NCBI RefSeq assembly: GCF_003591175.1 | Contig: NZ_QYYG01000012.1 | Coordinates: 62,001-126,000, forward strand | DNA length: 64,000 bases | Origin: Serratia inhibens | GTDB taxonomy: Bacteria; Pseudomonadota; Gammaproteobacteria; Enterobacterales; Enterobacteriaceae | Reading direction: 5' to 3' | Position numbers and translations under genes: made by a program | Shown here: piece after piece, positions 42,704-51,983 of the stretch | Layout of the letters: each line of letters opens with the position of its first letter | Numbering within the stretch: the stretch's first letter is position 1 | The notes under the pieces: generated by a model | Seen by the model: only the letters and a program-made list of their open reading frames with translations | Told to the model about the DNA's origin: nothing | The model's database searches: none

Positions 42704-44512
42704 ATGGAATTATCTGCCCCACTGATGTTGGTAATCATCGGTTTAAGTTCACTGCTGGCGCAATGGCTGGCCTGGCTGCTGCGCCTGCCGGCCATTCTGC
42801 CACTGCTGCTGTTTGGCATCGTGCTGGGGCCGGCAGTGCATCTGGTCCAGCCGGACGCGCTGTTCGGCGATCTGCTGTTCCCGCTGGTGTCGCTGTCGGT
42901 GGCGATCATTTTATTTGAAGGTGCGCTGACGCTGCGGGTAGAAGAAATACGCGGCCTGGGCGGCGTGGTGCGCAACCTGGTGACCATCGGCATGCTGATG
43001 ACCTTCCTGGTGATTGGCGTCGCCTGCTGGTGGCTGCTGGGCTTTCCGCCCGAGCTGGCAGCGCTGATCGGTGCGGTAACCGTGGTGACCGGGCCTACGG
43101 TAATAGCCCCGCTGATGCGCGTGGTGCGGCCCAATGCCAATATCAACCAGGTGTTGCGTTGGGAAGGGATAGTGATCGACCCGGTTGGCGCCATCTTCAC
43201 CCTGCTGGTGTTTGAGTTTATCGCGCTGAAACAGCATTCGGAGTCCTTTACCCACCTGTTCTGGACTCTGGGCATTACCGCCGCCGTCGGCCTGGCGATC
43301 GGCGCGCTGTTCGGTTATCTGCTGGGGCTGGCTCTGCGCCGTGTCTGGCTGCCGCGCTACCTGCAAAACCTGGCGGTGCTGGCGATCATGCTGACCGCCT
43401 TTGGCGTGTCCAACGCCATTGCCGACGAATCCGGTCTGCTGACCGTGACGGTGATGGGCATTTGGCTGGCCAATATGCGCGATGTGGATACCAGCGACAT
43501 TCTGGCGTTCAAGGAAGAGCTGTCGGCTATCCTGATTTCGGCGCTGTTTATCATTCTGGCGGCGCGGCTGGATATCCATGCGCTGTGGAACATGGGCTGG
43601 CCGCTGCTGGGTCTGCTGCTGGTGGTACAGTTTATCGCCCGGCCGCTGTGCATTGCGGTGTCGACCTGGCGCTCTTCCCTGCATTGGCGCGATCGTCTGC
43701 TGCTGTGCTGGATCGCCCCACGCGGCATCGTCGCCGCAGCGGTCAGCTCGCTGTTCGCCCTGACATTGCAGCGCAGCGGCTATCAGGGTGCCGATCGGCT
43801 GGTGACCGTGGTGTTCGCCGTCATCATCGGCACGGTGGTGTTGCAAAGCCTGACCAGCGGCATGATGGCGCGCTGGCTGCGGGTGCAGCAGCAAAAACCG
43901 CGCGGCGTGCTGATCGTCGGCGCCAACAGCGTGGCGCGCATGCTGGCGCAGGCGTTGATAAAAATGAACATCCCGGTGCTGGTCACCGACAGCAGTTGGG
44001 AATATTACCGCCAGGCGCGTATGGACGGCATCCCCGCCTATTATGGGCATGCTTACTCCGAACATGCCGAGAACTACCTCGATCTGAGCGATACCGCACA
44101 GGTGTTGGCACTCTCGCCCAATCGCCATCAGAATGCGCTGGCGGTATACCACTTCAGCCATATCTTCGGTGACGAACAGGTCTTCGCCATCCGCTCCGGC
44201 GCGCCGCTGAAAGGACGCGGCAACAGCTCGGAAAGTTCGCGCTTCCGCCGTCACGAAATCCTGTTCAATCAGGAGGCCACCTACGGCCGGTTAAGCAGCC
44301 TGATCGCCAAAGGCGCGACCATCAAGGCCACCAAGTTGAACGAAAACTTTGGCTGGCTGGAATATCTGGAAAAACATCAGGGCGTTATTCCGCTGTTGTG
44401 CCAGCGTGAGGACGGCAAACTGCAGCCGATAGGCACCGGTTTTGTCCCCACCATGCCTTGCACGCTGATCGCGTTAGTGCAAATTGAAAATCCCTCAACG
44501 TCTGACCGTTGA
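42704..44512 (+). CDS. CPA1-type cation/proton antiporter with nucleotide-binding tail
   Basis: 602 residues. The first 400 form a membrane domain with about 12 helices; 'AIILFEGALTL' (66-76) and 'VVTGPTVIAPLMR' (near 126-138) are motifs of the NhaP/CPA1 group. From about 400 a Rossmann-like RCK (TrkA-N) domain begins ('GVLIVGANSVARMLAQALI'), which may bind a nucleotide and gate the transporter. Likely exchanges Na+ or K+ for H+ in the inner membrane. The start is set by AGAAGGA before ATG 42704. Not part of the E. coli order here. It diverges from pgi. Confidence 0.88.
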   Translation: MELSAPLMLVIIGLSSLLAQWLAWLLRLPAILPLLLFGIVLGPAVHLVQPDALFGDLLFPLVSLSVAIILFEGALTLRVEEIRGLGGVVRNLVTIGMLMTFLVIGVACWWLLGFPPELAALIGAVTVVTGPTVIAPLMRVVRPNANINQVLRWEGIVIDPVGAIFTLLVFEFIALKQHSESFTHLFWTLGITAAVGLAIGALFGYLLGLALRRVWLPRYLQNLAVLAIMLTAFGVSNAIADESGLLTVTVMGIWLANMRDVDTSDILAFKEELSAILISALFIILAARLDIHALWNMGWPLLGLLLVVQFIARPLCIAVSTWRSSLHWRDRLLLCWIAPRGIVAAAVSSLFALTLQRSGYQGADRLVTVVFAVIIGTVVLQSLTSGMMARWLRVQQQKPRGVLIVGANSVARMLAQALIKMNIPVLVTDSSWEYYRQARMDGIPAYYGHAYSEHAENYLDLSDTAQVLALSPNRHQNALAVYHFSHIFGDEQVFAIRSGAPLKGRGNSSESSRFRRHEILFNQEATYGRLSSLIAKGATIKATKLNENFGWLEYLEKHQGVIPLLCQREDGKLQPIGTGFVPTMPCTLIALVQIENPSTSDR

Positions 44513-44568
44513 CACAAGCGCAATAACCGGCTATTCCTATCAGCCTACTTGCGCACCCGGTGCGCAAG

Positions 44569-44754
44569 CCAGAAGAGGCGCGTCGCCCAGGTAGAGTGTC
44601 AGAGGAGCCGTTTCCCATGACGGCACTTGAGGGGGAGCGACGCCGAGGTAGGGTGATGCACGGCATTCATCGTATCGGCTACAGGGGCTGAATCCTCTGG
44701 GTTGTCACCAAAGTTTGCCCCGCGGGGGCAATCAGCAAGGTGGGGCGCTTCTGG
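44569..44754 (+). ncRNA. Lysine riboswitch of lysC
   Basis: The aptamer is closed by P1, CCAGAAG (44569-44575) with CTTCTGG (44748-44754). Inside are 'AGAGGCGCG', 'GCCCAGGTAGAG', 'TGAGGGGG', 'GCCGAGGT', 'CGGCTACAGGGGCTGAATC' and 'GGGTTGTCACC', the conserved core of the lysine-binding (L-box) class; it tracks the E. coli lysC leader closely. The region from 44755 to the start codon at 44867 is the expression platform; high lysine should block translation and shorten the mRNA. The first 56 bases after the antiporter stop have a GC hairpin (44549-44567) and the promoter lies near or before it. Confidence 0.95.
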
Positions 44755-44866
44755 GTGTATCGTAGTTTCAACCTCTACGTCTGCCCCCTGTTTATCGCTC
44801 TCCCCTTGTGCCAAGGCTATGGAAAAAGTGCTCTCAAAATAGGGCATCCCTGACACGAGGTTTTAC

Positions 44867-46234
44867 ATGAACCAAGCAGTACCCCAAAATTCTACCGTTG
44901 TGGCCAAATTCGGCGGCACCAGCGTTGCCGACTATGAAGCCATGAACCGCAGCGCCGACGTCGTGCTCGCCAATCCGCAGGTTCGCCTGGTGGTCCTGTC
45001 CGCTTCTGCGGGCGTCACCAACCTGCTGGTCGCACTGGCCGAAGGCAGCGACGCCGACAAGCGCAGCTACCAGCTCGATGAAATCCGCCGTATCCAGTAC
45101 GCCATTCTCGACCGCCTCGATAACCCGGCGGTTATCCGCGAGGAAATCGACCGCATGCTGGAAAACATCGCCATGCTGTCCGAAGCGGCGGCGCTGGCGA
45201 CCTCGACGGCACTGACCGACGAACTGGTCAGCCACGGCGAACTGATGTCCACCCTGCTTTTCGTTGAGATCCTGCGCTGCCGCAAGGTGCAGGCGGAGTG
45301 GTTTGACGTGCGCAAAGTGATGCACACCGACGATCATTTCGGCCGCGCCACGCCGGACAGCGCAGTACTGAAAGAACTGACCCAGACGCTGCTCAAACCG
45401 CGTCTGCAGGAAGCGCTGGTAGTCACTCAAGGCTTTATCGGCAGCGAACCCAAGGGCCGCACCACCACACTGGGCCGTGGCGGCAGCGATTACACCGCCG
45501 CCCTGCTGGGTGAAGCGCTGAGCGTCGGCCGGGTGGATATCTGGACCGACGTGCCGGGCATCTACACCACCGACCCGCGCGTGGTCCCTACGGCGAAGCG
45601 CATCGACAAAATCACCTTTGAAGAAGCCGCTGAGATGGCCACCTTCGGCGCGAAAGTGCTGCACCCGGCCACCCTGTTGCCGGCAGTACGCAGCGATATT
45701 CCGGTGTTTGTCGGTTCCAGCAAGGATCCGTCCGCCGGCGGCACCCTGGTGTGCAATACCACCGAGAACCCGCCGCTGTTCCGCGCATTGGCGCTGCGCC
45801 GCAAACAAACCCTGCTAACGCTGCACAGCCTCAATATGCTGCACGCACGCGGTTTCCTGGCCGAAGTGTTCAGCATTCTGGCGCGCCACAATATTTCGGT
45901 GGATTTGATCACCACCTCCGAAGTCAGCGTAGCACTGACCATGGATACCACCGGCTCCACCTCCACCGGCGGCAGCCTGCTGACCACCTCGCTGCTGACC
46001 GAGTTGTCGTCGCTGTGTCGGGTGGAAGTGGAGGAGAACCTGGCGCTGGTGGCGATCATCGGCAACAAGCTTTCCCAGGCCTGCGGCGTAGGTAAAGAGG
46101 TGTTCGGCGTGCTTGACCCGTTCAATATCCGCATGATCTGCTACGGTGCCAGCAGCTACAACCTGTGCTTCCTGGTACCGGGCGATGACGCAGAACAGGT
46201 AGTACGCACCCTGCACCACAATCTGTTCGAATAA
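44867..46234 (+). CDS. lysC: Aspartokinase III, lysine-sensitive
   Basis: 455 residues (E. coli 449). 'AKFGGTSVADYEAM' near 13-26 is the kinase start; 'TLGRGGSDYTAALLGEA' near 203-219 and 'WTDVPGIYTTDPR' near 227-239 bind substrates; two ACT domains fill the last 150 residues and bind lysine for feedback inhibition. It phosphorylates aspartate at the head of the lysine-threonine-methionine pathway. Controlled by the upstream riboswitch. Confidence 0.98.
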   Translation: MNQAVPQNSTVVAKFGGTSVADYEAMNRSADVVLANPQVRLVVLSASAGVTNLLVALAEGSDADKRSYQLDEIRRIQYAILDRLDNPAVIREEIDRMLENIAMLSEAAALATSTALTDELVSHGELMSTLLFVEILRCRKVQAEWFDVRKVMHTDDHFGRATPDSAVLKELTQTLLKPRLQEALVVTQGFIGSEPKGRTTTLGRGGSDYTAALLGEALSVGRVDIWTDVPGIYTTDPRVVPTAKRIDKITFEEAAEMATFGAKVLHPATLLPAVRSDIPVFVGSSKDPSAGGTLVCNTTENPPLFRALALRRKQTLLTLHSLNMLHARGFLAEVFSILARHNISVDLITTSEVSVALTMDTTGSTSTGGSLLTTSLLTELSSLCRVEVEENLALVAIIGNKLSQACGVGKEVFGVLDPFNIRMICYGASSYNLCFLVPGDDAEQVVRTLHHNLFE

Positions 46235-46251
46235 CCGGATCTCCCCCCATT

Positions 46252-46328
46252 GCGGGCGCAGCATGCTGCGCCCCTACTTCCAAAAAAGGCCGTTCATAAT
46301 TCGTAGGGGTCCAGCACGCTGAACCCGC
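46252..46328. repeat. Inverted pair of 26-bp REP-like palindromic units
   Basis: 46252-46277 and the reverse complement of 46303-46328 agree at most of 26 positions: GCGGG-NN-CAGC-R-TGCTG-NN-CCCCTAC. Each unit is itself a hairpin, and they face each other across 25 bases. This is the layout of bacterial interspersed mosaic elements (REP pairs). They lie between lysC and the PanS-like gene and may end the lysC transcript. Confidence 0.65.
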
Positions 46329-46381
46329 AAAAAACACAGCTCCATCCCATAGTTCCATTTTGGCTAAGGAAAACCGTACTC

Positions 46382-47299
46382 ATGCTGGCATTACTAACCC
46401 GATTATTCCCCCTGTGGGCAGTGCTGCTCGCCGCCGCCGCCTACGCTGCGCCCACCACCTTCACCGGTATTGGTCCGTACGTCAGCCCACTGCTGATGCT
46501 GATCATGTTCGCCATGGGTGTCACGCTGCGGCTGGATGACTTCAAACGCGTACTGTCACGCCCCGCGCCGGTGGCTGCGGGCATCTTTCTGCATTATCTG
46601 ATCATGCCGCTGGCGGCCTGGTTGCTGGCGATGCTGTTCCATATGCCGCCGGATCTTTCCGCCGGTATGGTGTTGGTCGGCAGCGTTGCCAGCGGCACCG
46701 CCTCCAACGTGATGATCTACCTGGCAAAAGGGGACGTCGCGCTGTCTGTGACCATTTCGGCGGTCTCCACTCTGGTGGGCGTATTCGCCACGCCGCTGCT
46801 GACTCGCCTGTATGTCGATACCGAAATCAGCGTCGATGTGATGGGCATGCTGCTGAGTATCCTGCAGATCGTCGTGATCCCGATTGGCCTCGGCCTGATC
46901 GTGCATCACACCTTTACCAAAACCGTCAAACGTATCGAGCCGTTCCTGCCGGCGCTGTCGATGGTCTGCATCCTGGCGATAATCAGTGCGGTGGTCGCAG
47001 GCAGCCAGAGTCACATCGCCTCTGTCGGGCTGGTGGTGATCATCGCGGTGATCCTGCATAACGGCATTGGCTTGTTGAGCGGTTACTGGGGCGGCAAGCT
47101 GTTCGGCTTTGACGAATCCACCTGCCGCACGCTGGCCATTGAGGTCGGCATGCAGAATTCAGGGCTGGCGGCGACGCTGGGCAAAATTTACTTCTCACCG
47201 CTGGCCGCGCTGCCGGGCGCCCTGTTCTCCGTGTGGCATAACCTTTCCGGCTCGCTGCTGGCAGGGTACTGGTCTGGCCGACCGATCAAGAAAAAATAA
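46382..47299 (+). CDS. panS: Bile acid:sodium symporter family transporter (PanS-like)
   Basis: 305 residues, about ten membrane helices, BASS family. '[13 protein letters not shown]' (near 42-54), '[23 protein letters not shown]' region (100-122) and '[10 protein letters not shown]' (near 254) are family motifs with the sodium-binding residues. The Salmonella relative PanS takes up ketopantoate and pantothenate; the substrate here is inferred only from likeness. Single gene between lysC and yjbB; AAGGAAA precedes the ATG. Confidence 0.82.
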   Translation: MLALLTRLFPLWAVLLAAAAYAAPTTFTGIGPYVSPLLMLIMFAMGVTLRLDDFKRVLSRPAPVAAGIFLHYLIMPLAAWLLAMLFHMPPDLSAGMVLVGSVASGTASNVMIYLAKGDVALSVTISAVSTLVGVFATPLLTRLYVDTEISVDVMGMLLSILQIVVIPIGLGLIVHHTFTKTVKRIEPFLPALSMVCILAIISAVVAGSQSHIASVGLVVIIAVILHNGIGLLSGYWGGKLFGFDESTCRTLAIEVGMQNSGLAATLGKIYFSPLAALPGALFSVWHNLSGSLLAGYWSGRPIKKK

Positions 47300-47308
47300 T
47301 CTCACCCC

Positions 47309-47330
47309 GGGGCGCAGTCATTTGCGCCCC
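47309..47330. terminator. GC-rich hairpin between panS-like gene and yjbB
   Basis: GGGGCGCA and TGCGCCCC form an 8-bp stem with a six-base loop. No T-run, so a weak terminator call. Confidence 0.45.
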
Positions 47331-47391
47331 ATCCCGCTTCTGCGAAATGTCGTATTTCCTCCAACAGGTTTGATGCCAAGGCAGGCATTTT

Positions 47392-49041
47392 TTACAGCGT
47401 GCTCGGCGTATCGTCCCACTCACGCTCATCATCGCGTTCATCCTGATCCAGCACGTTATAAGCCACGGCGCAGAATAGCGAGTTCAGGCGTTTCATATCC
47501 CCCAACAGTCCCAGATGCAGCGAACTGGTTTCGATGCTTTGCACGTTCTGCTGATGCAGGCGGTCGACGTGCGCATGCGCGTAGCGGCGATCCAGAATGC
47601 GGAAACGGTGCTTGGAGCGCCGCAGCCGTTTGGCGCTGGTAAGATCGCCGGACAGGAACACCGACAAACTCAGCCGCAGGTTGCCGACCAACCGCTCATG
47701 CAGCGTATCCAGCTCCGCCAAGCCTTCCGCCGAGAACGCCCGCCGCGCCGCGTGCGATTTCGCCGCCACGTCGCCGGTCATGCGCTCAATGATGTCCCCG
47801 GCTTGCTCCAGGTTCAGCGCCATTTCGATGATTTCCGCCCAGCGGCGCGAATCTTCCTCGCCCAAATCCTCTTTCTGGATCTGCGCCAGGTACAGCTTGA
47901 TGGCGGTATACAGCACGTCGACATCGTCGTCTAACCGGCACACCTCTTTATCCTGTCCATTATTGCCGTGCAGCACTTCGCGGAGCAGGATCATCATATG
48001 CTCCACCACGTCGCCCATGCGCAGGGTTTCACGTGCCGCATTGGCCAGCGCCAGCGTCGGCGTATCCAGCGCGCTGGCGTCCAGGTGTCGCGGCCGCAGA
48101 CGGGGATCGTCAGCCGCCACGTCGGCGATCAGGGTTTCGCATAAACGCGCCATCGGCCCGGCCAGCGGGATCAGCACCAGGCAGCGGATCAGGTTGTAGA
48201 AGACGTGAAAGTAGATCACCAGTTCTTCGTTTTCGCCCGGCAGACGGGTCATTACCTCTGCCAGATAAGAGACAAACGGCAGCACCAACACGCAGCCAAT
48301 CAGCTTGAACAGCAGGCTGCCGAGCGCCACCCGACGGCCGGCGGCGTTCTGGCCGCTGGTATTGATGACCGCCAACAGGCCACTGCCGAGATTGGCGCCG
48401 ATCACCAGACACAGCGCCACTTTCAGCGAGATCACGCCGGAGGCGGTCAGGGTGGCGGTCAGCAACACTGCCGCCAGGCTGGAATAGCTGACGATGGCGA
48501 ACAACGCGCCGGTAAGGGCATCCAGCATCACGTCGCCAGTCAGCGACGAGAACAGCACCTTCACGCCCGCCGCCTGGGTAATGGGCGTCGCGGCGGCCAC
48601 GATCAGCTCCAGCGCCAGTACGATCAGCCCAAGGCCGATGCACACGCGTCCCATTTGACCAACCCGGGTTTGCTTGCGGCTGAGGAACAGGAAAACGCCG
48701 ACCAAAATCAACAGCGGCGACAACCAGGAGAGGTCGAAGGTCAGCACTCGCGCCATCAAGGCGGTGCCGACATCGGCGCCCAGCATGATCACCAGCGCAG
48801 GTGCCAGCCCCACCAACCCTTGCGCGACGAACGAGGTGACCAGCAGCGCGGTGGCGTTGCTGCTTTGCACCAGCGCGGTTACGCCGATACCGGAGACGAA
48901 CGCCAGCGGCTTTTTCTCGACGCTGTCGCTCAATACCCGGCGCAGATTAGCGCCGTAGACCCGCATAATCCCGGTGCGCACGATGTGAGTACCCCACACT
49001 AACAGCGCCACGGAGGAAAGCAGGTGAAGAAGGGTCAACAC
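47392..49041 (-). CDS. yjbB: Na+/phosphate cotransporter-like protein YjbB
   Basis: 549 residues (E. coli 543). The N-terminal half has repeated Na/Pi transport domains with 'VTALVQSSNATALLVTSFVA' (54-73) and a second QSS-like 'SYSSLAAVLLTATLT' (around 182-196); the C-terminal half is a PhoU-like helical domain. YjbB exports phosphate in E. coli. An ERIC element lies upstream of its start. Confidence 0.95.
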   Translation of the reverse strand: MLTLLHLLSSVALLVWGTHIVRTGIMRVYGANLRRVLSDSVEKKPLAFVSGIGVTALVQSSNATALLVTSFVAQGLVGLAPALVIMLGADVGTALMARVLTFDLSWLSPLLILVGVFLFLSRKQTRVGQMGRVCIGLGLIVLALELIVAAATPITQAAGVKVLFSSLTGDVMLDALTGALFAIVSYSSLAAVLLTATLTASGVISLKVALCLVIGANLGSGLLAVINTSGQNAAGRRVALGSLLFKLIGCVLVLPFVSYLAEVMTRLPGENEELVIYFHVFYNLIRCLVLIPLAGPMARLCETLIADVAADDPRLRPRHLDASALDTPTLALANAARETLRMGDVVEHMMILLREVLHGNNGQDKEVCRLDDDVDVLYTAIKLYLAQIQKEDLGEEDSRRWAEIIEMALNLEQAGDIIERMTGDVAAKSHAARRAFSAEGLAELDTLHERLVGNLRLSLSVFLSGDLTSAKRLRRSKHRFRILDRRYAHAHVDRLHQQNVQSIETSSLHLGLLGDMKRLNSLFCAVAYNVLDQDERDDEREWDDTPSTL

Positions 49042-49084
49042 GGAAAATACGCTCCATTAACGCCCGGCAGGAAAAATCAAATCC

Positions 49085-49209
49085 ATACCCTATGAATTTC
49101 GGGCTGCAGGACGGCGGCAAGCGCGTGAATCCCCAGGAGCTTACCCAAGTAAGTGACTGGGGTGAGACCGCACGGCCAACACACCTGCTGCTTGAAAGGT
49201 GACGGGTAT
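49085..49209. repeat. ERIC element 2
   Basis: 125 bases from ATACCC to GGGTAT. It contains 'GTGAATCCCCAGGAGCTTAC' and 'AAGTAAGTGACTGGGGTGAG', the sequences on which ERIC primers were based, so it is a near-consensus copy. It lies in the 295-base gap between the yjbB start and the ABC ATPase stop; nothing else is seen there. Confidence 0.93.
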
Positions 49210-49336
49210 GGCAGGCTATCCTGCCTGCCGGGCGGTAGTCGGGCAGGACAGCGGTAACAGGCTGCAGACCGCATATTGGAGGGTTAACGCAATGGCAGGC
49301 ATTACCCTGGAGTTATCATTGATTGCCGCAGCGAAG

Positions 49337-50329
49337 TCATGCAACTTCCCGTAATGTAACAGTTTCCAAGTGTAGCCCAATTTCGCTGCCGTCGGGCCGC
49401 AAATCCTCGACCGACCGGTTGAGCGCGTCAACCAGCAGCTCGACGCCACGAACCTGGACACGGTAGCGTACCACATTCCCCAGCAGGCTATGGCTGAGGA
49501 TCACCCCCTCGATCCCCTGCCCGGCCGGCAGCAGCGCGATGGATTCAGGGCGTATCGCCACCTTGCCGGCATAGTTACGACCGGTAAGTGCGCTCGCCTG
49601 TTCGGCGCTCAGCAAGTTGTAGTTGCCGATAAACCCGGCGGCGAAGACGTTAGCCGGCTGGGTGTACAGGGTTTCCGCATCGCCGCTCTGCACGATTTGG
49701 CCCTTGTTCATCAGCACGATGCGATCCGACAACGTCAGCGCCTCTTCCTGATCGTGGGTGACGAAGATTGCCGTCAGATTCAGTTCACGCTGGATACGGC
49801 GAATCTGCTCGCGCAGGTGCTTGCGGATACGTGCATCCAGCGCCGACAGCGGCTCGTCGAGCAGCAGCAGACGCGGGCGGGTCACCAGCGATCGCGCCAG
49901 CGCTACCCGCTGACACTGCCCGCCGGACAGTTGATGCGGGTAACGCTTCGCCAGTTCGGTCAACTCCACCAGCGCCAGCACTTCCTGTACCCGCTGCTGG
50001 ATCTGCCCGGCCGCCAGTTTCTGCATTTTCAGACCAAACGCCACGTTGCCTTCAACGGTCATGTTCGGGAACAGCGCATAGCTCTGGAACACCATACCGA
50101 TGCCGCGCTTTTGCGGCGGCACCGGCACCAGATCCTGGCCCTGCAGCAAGATTTGCCCGCTGTCGACCGACGTCAGCCCCGCCAGACAACGCAGCAGCGT
50201 GGATTTACCGCAGCCGCTCGGCCCGAGCAGCGTGACGAACTCGCCCTCCTCGGCGGTGAAATCGATATCCTGAAACACCTGGGTTTGGCCATAGCGTTTG
50301 TTGAGGCGGGTGACGGTGAGATATGCCAT
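49337..50329 (-). CDS. ABC transporter ATPase (PhnT/PotA-like)
   Basis: 330 residues. Walker A 'GPSGCGKST' at 36-44, signature 'LSGGQCQRVALA' near 135, Walker B 'LLLLDEPLSALDA' near 154, then a TOBE-type C-terminal domain (from about 240). Similar to ATPases for 2-aminoethylphosphonate, polyamine and iron importers; the ATPase alone does not tell the substrate. Last gene of a five-gene operon (binding protein, hydrolase, permease, permease, ATPase); three bases after the upstream permease. Confidence 0.9.
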   Translation of the reverse strand: MAYLTVTRLNKRYGQTQVFQDIDFTAEEGEFVTLLGPSGCGKSTLLRCLAGLTSVDSGQILLQGQDLVPVPPQKRGIGMVFQSYALFPNMTVEGNVAFGLKMQKLAAGQIQQRVQEVLALVELTELAKRYPHQLSGGQCQRVALARSLVTRPRLLLLDEPLSALDARIRKHLREQIRRIQRELNLTAIFVTHDQEEALTLSDRIVLMNKGQIVQSGDAETLYTQPANVFAAGFIGNYNLLSAEQASALTGRNYAGKVAIRPESIALLPAGQGIEGVILSHSLLGNVVRYRVQVRGVELLVDALNRSVEDLRPDGSEIGLHLETVTLREVA

Positions 50330-50332
50330 GCG

Positions 50333-51118
50333 TTAACCCTTATTTTTATTCAGCAAATTCGCCAGCCAGGTGACAATCAGCACCACGGCGAAATAAGAAA
50401 TGACCAGTGCGCTGGTGAAGTGGCCACTGCCGTTGCGCATGTTATAGAGATAAACCTGCAGCGTTTCATACTGGCTGCCCACCAGCAGGTTGGCGAAGAC
50501 GAATTCGCCAATCAGGAACGAGAACGACAGCAGCACCGCAATCATCCCGCCCTTGCGCAGGTTCGGCAGCACCACCAGCAGCGCCGCCTGCCAGGTGCTG
50601 GCGCCCAATAGGTGTGCCGCATCCATCAGATCGCGCAGGTTGATCGCCTGCATGTTGTTGCTGATGGCGCGGTAAATAAACGGCAGAGCAATCGAGAAGT
50701 AGCAGCCGATCAGGATCCAGGGCGTACCGAGCAGCGGCAGCGGATCGGCGGCGAACAGCTGCATCAGCCCGACCGCCGACACCACCGGCGGTACGGCGAA
50801 CGGCAACAGGATCAGCACGTTCATCGCCGCGTCCAGTTTGGGAAAATAGTACGCAATCACGAACATCATCGGCAAAATCACCACCACCGCCAGCACCAGG
50901 GTGCCGAAACAGATCAGCAACGAGTGCCACAGCGCCAGCAGGAAACGGGGATCGCTCCACAACGCCGTCACCCACTTCAGGGTAAAACCGTCCGGCAGGA
51001 TGGTGGCGCCCCACTGAGTGGCCAGCGCGTAAATCAGCGTCGCCGCCAGCGGTAGCAGCAGGATCAGCAACAGCAGACTGGTCACCACGCGGTGGTAGCC
51101 GGTTTCAAAACGGGACAT
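50333..51118 (-). CDS. ABC transporter permease, PhnV-like
   Basis: 261 residues with six membrane helices and an EAA-type loop 'DLMDAAHLLGASTWQAALLV' (about 175-194). Binding-protein-dependent permease of the PotC/PhnV group. The start at 51118 is set by GGAGG nine bases upstream; longer in-frame starts would reach into the neighbouring gene. Partner of the permease at 51136. Confidence 0.88.
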   Translation of the reverse strand: MSRFETGYHRVVTSLLLLILLLPLAATLIYALATQWGATILPDGFTLKWVTALWSDPRFLLALWHSLLICFGTLVLAVVVILPMMFVIAYYFPKLDAAMNVLILLPFAVPPVVSAVGLMQLFAADPLPLLGTPWILIGCYFSIALPFIYRAISNNMQAINLRDLMDAAHLLGASTWQAALLVVLPNLRKGGMIAVLLSFSFLIGEFVFANLLVGSQYETLQVYLYNMRNGSGHFTSALVISYFAVVLIVTWLANLLNKNKG

Positions 51119-51135
51119 GGCCGCCCTCCGCAACA

Positions 51136-51975
51136 TTATGAGCGCGCATTCAGGTAACTCCTGCGCAACAGCCATTGGTGGATCAGGGTAATGAACGCCA
51201 TCATCGCCACCAACAGCATCGCCAGCGCGCTGGCCAGGTTCGGGTCGAGGGAAATATCCCCCGCCACCAGCGACGAAATACGTATCGGTATCACGTTGAA
51301 ATTGCCGGTGGTCAACGCATATACCGTGGCATAGGCGCCCAGCGCGTTAGCCAGCAGGATGACAAAGGTGCCCATCAGCGCCGGCGCCAGCACCGGCAGG
51401 CCGATATGCCGCCAGTAGCGCCACGGGCTGGCGCCGAGCAGCGATGCCGACTCGCGCCAGTCTTCGCGCAGCGCATCAAACGCCGGGTACAACAGCAATA
51501 CGCCCAGCGGGATTTGGAAGTAGGTGTAAAGCACGATCAGCCCGGTTTTGGAGTAAAGATTAAAACTCTCCATCAGGCCGTACTTGCGCAGCAGCAACGT
51601 CAGGCAGCCGTTCAACCCCAACAGGATGACAAAGGCGAAGGCCAGCGGCACCCCGGCAAAGTTGCTGGTCATATTGGTAAACGACATCACAAAATCGTGG
51701 AACCGCGTCTGGCCCAATTGACGCAGCGAGTAACTGCCGACCAGGGCAATCAGCAGCCCGTAAACGCTCGACCAGAGGGAAATCTCCAGCGAGAACTGAA
51801 ACGCCTGCAAATAGAACGGCGAGGTCAGGACGTCAACGTAATTGCCCAGCCCCCAACCGCTGGTCTGGCTGAAAAAACTGCTGACCGCAATCCACACCAG
51901 CGGCGCGATTTGAAACGCGCCGAACAGCAGAATAAACGGCAGCAGGCACAGCGCGGCAATCCACTTAGCTTTCAT
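51136..51975 (-). CDS. ABC transporter permease, PhnU-like
   Basis: 279 residues with about six membrane helices; EAA-type loop 'DWRESASLLGASPWRYWRHI' (about 182-201). The start at 51975 follows AGGGTG by three to four bases after the core; an upstream in-frame start would overlap the hydrolase gene by 70 bases. Heterodimer partner of the next permease. Confidence 0.88.
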   Translation of the reverse strand: MKAKWIAALCLLPFILLFGAFQIAPLVWIAVSSFFSQTSGWGLGNYVDVLTSPFYLQAFQFSLEISLWSSVYGLLIALVGSYSLRQLGQTRFHDFVMSFTNMTSNFAGVPLAFAFVILLGLNGCLTLLLRKYGLMESFNLYSKTGLIVLYTYFQIPLGVLLLYPAFDALREDWRESASLLGASPWRYWRHIGLPVLAPALMGTFVILLANALGAYATVYALTTGNFNVIPIRISSLVAGDISLDPNLASALAMLLVAMMAFITLIHQWLLRRSYLNARS

Positions 51976-51983
51976 GTTCACCC

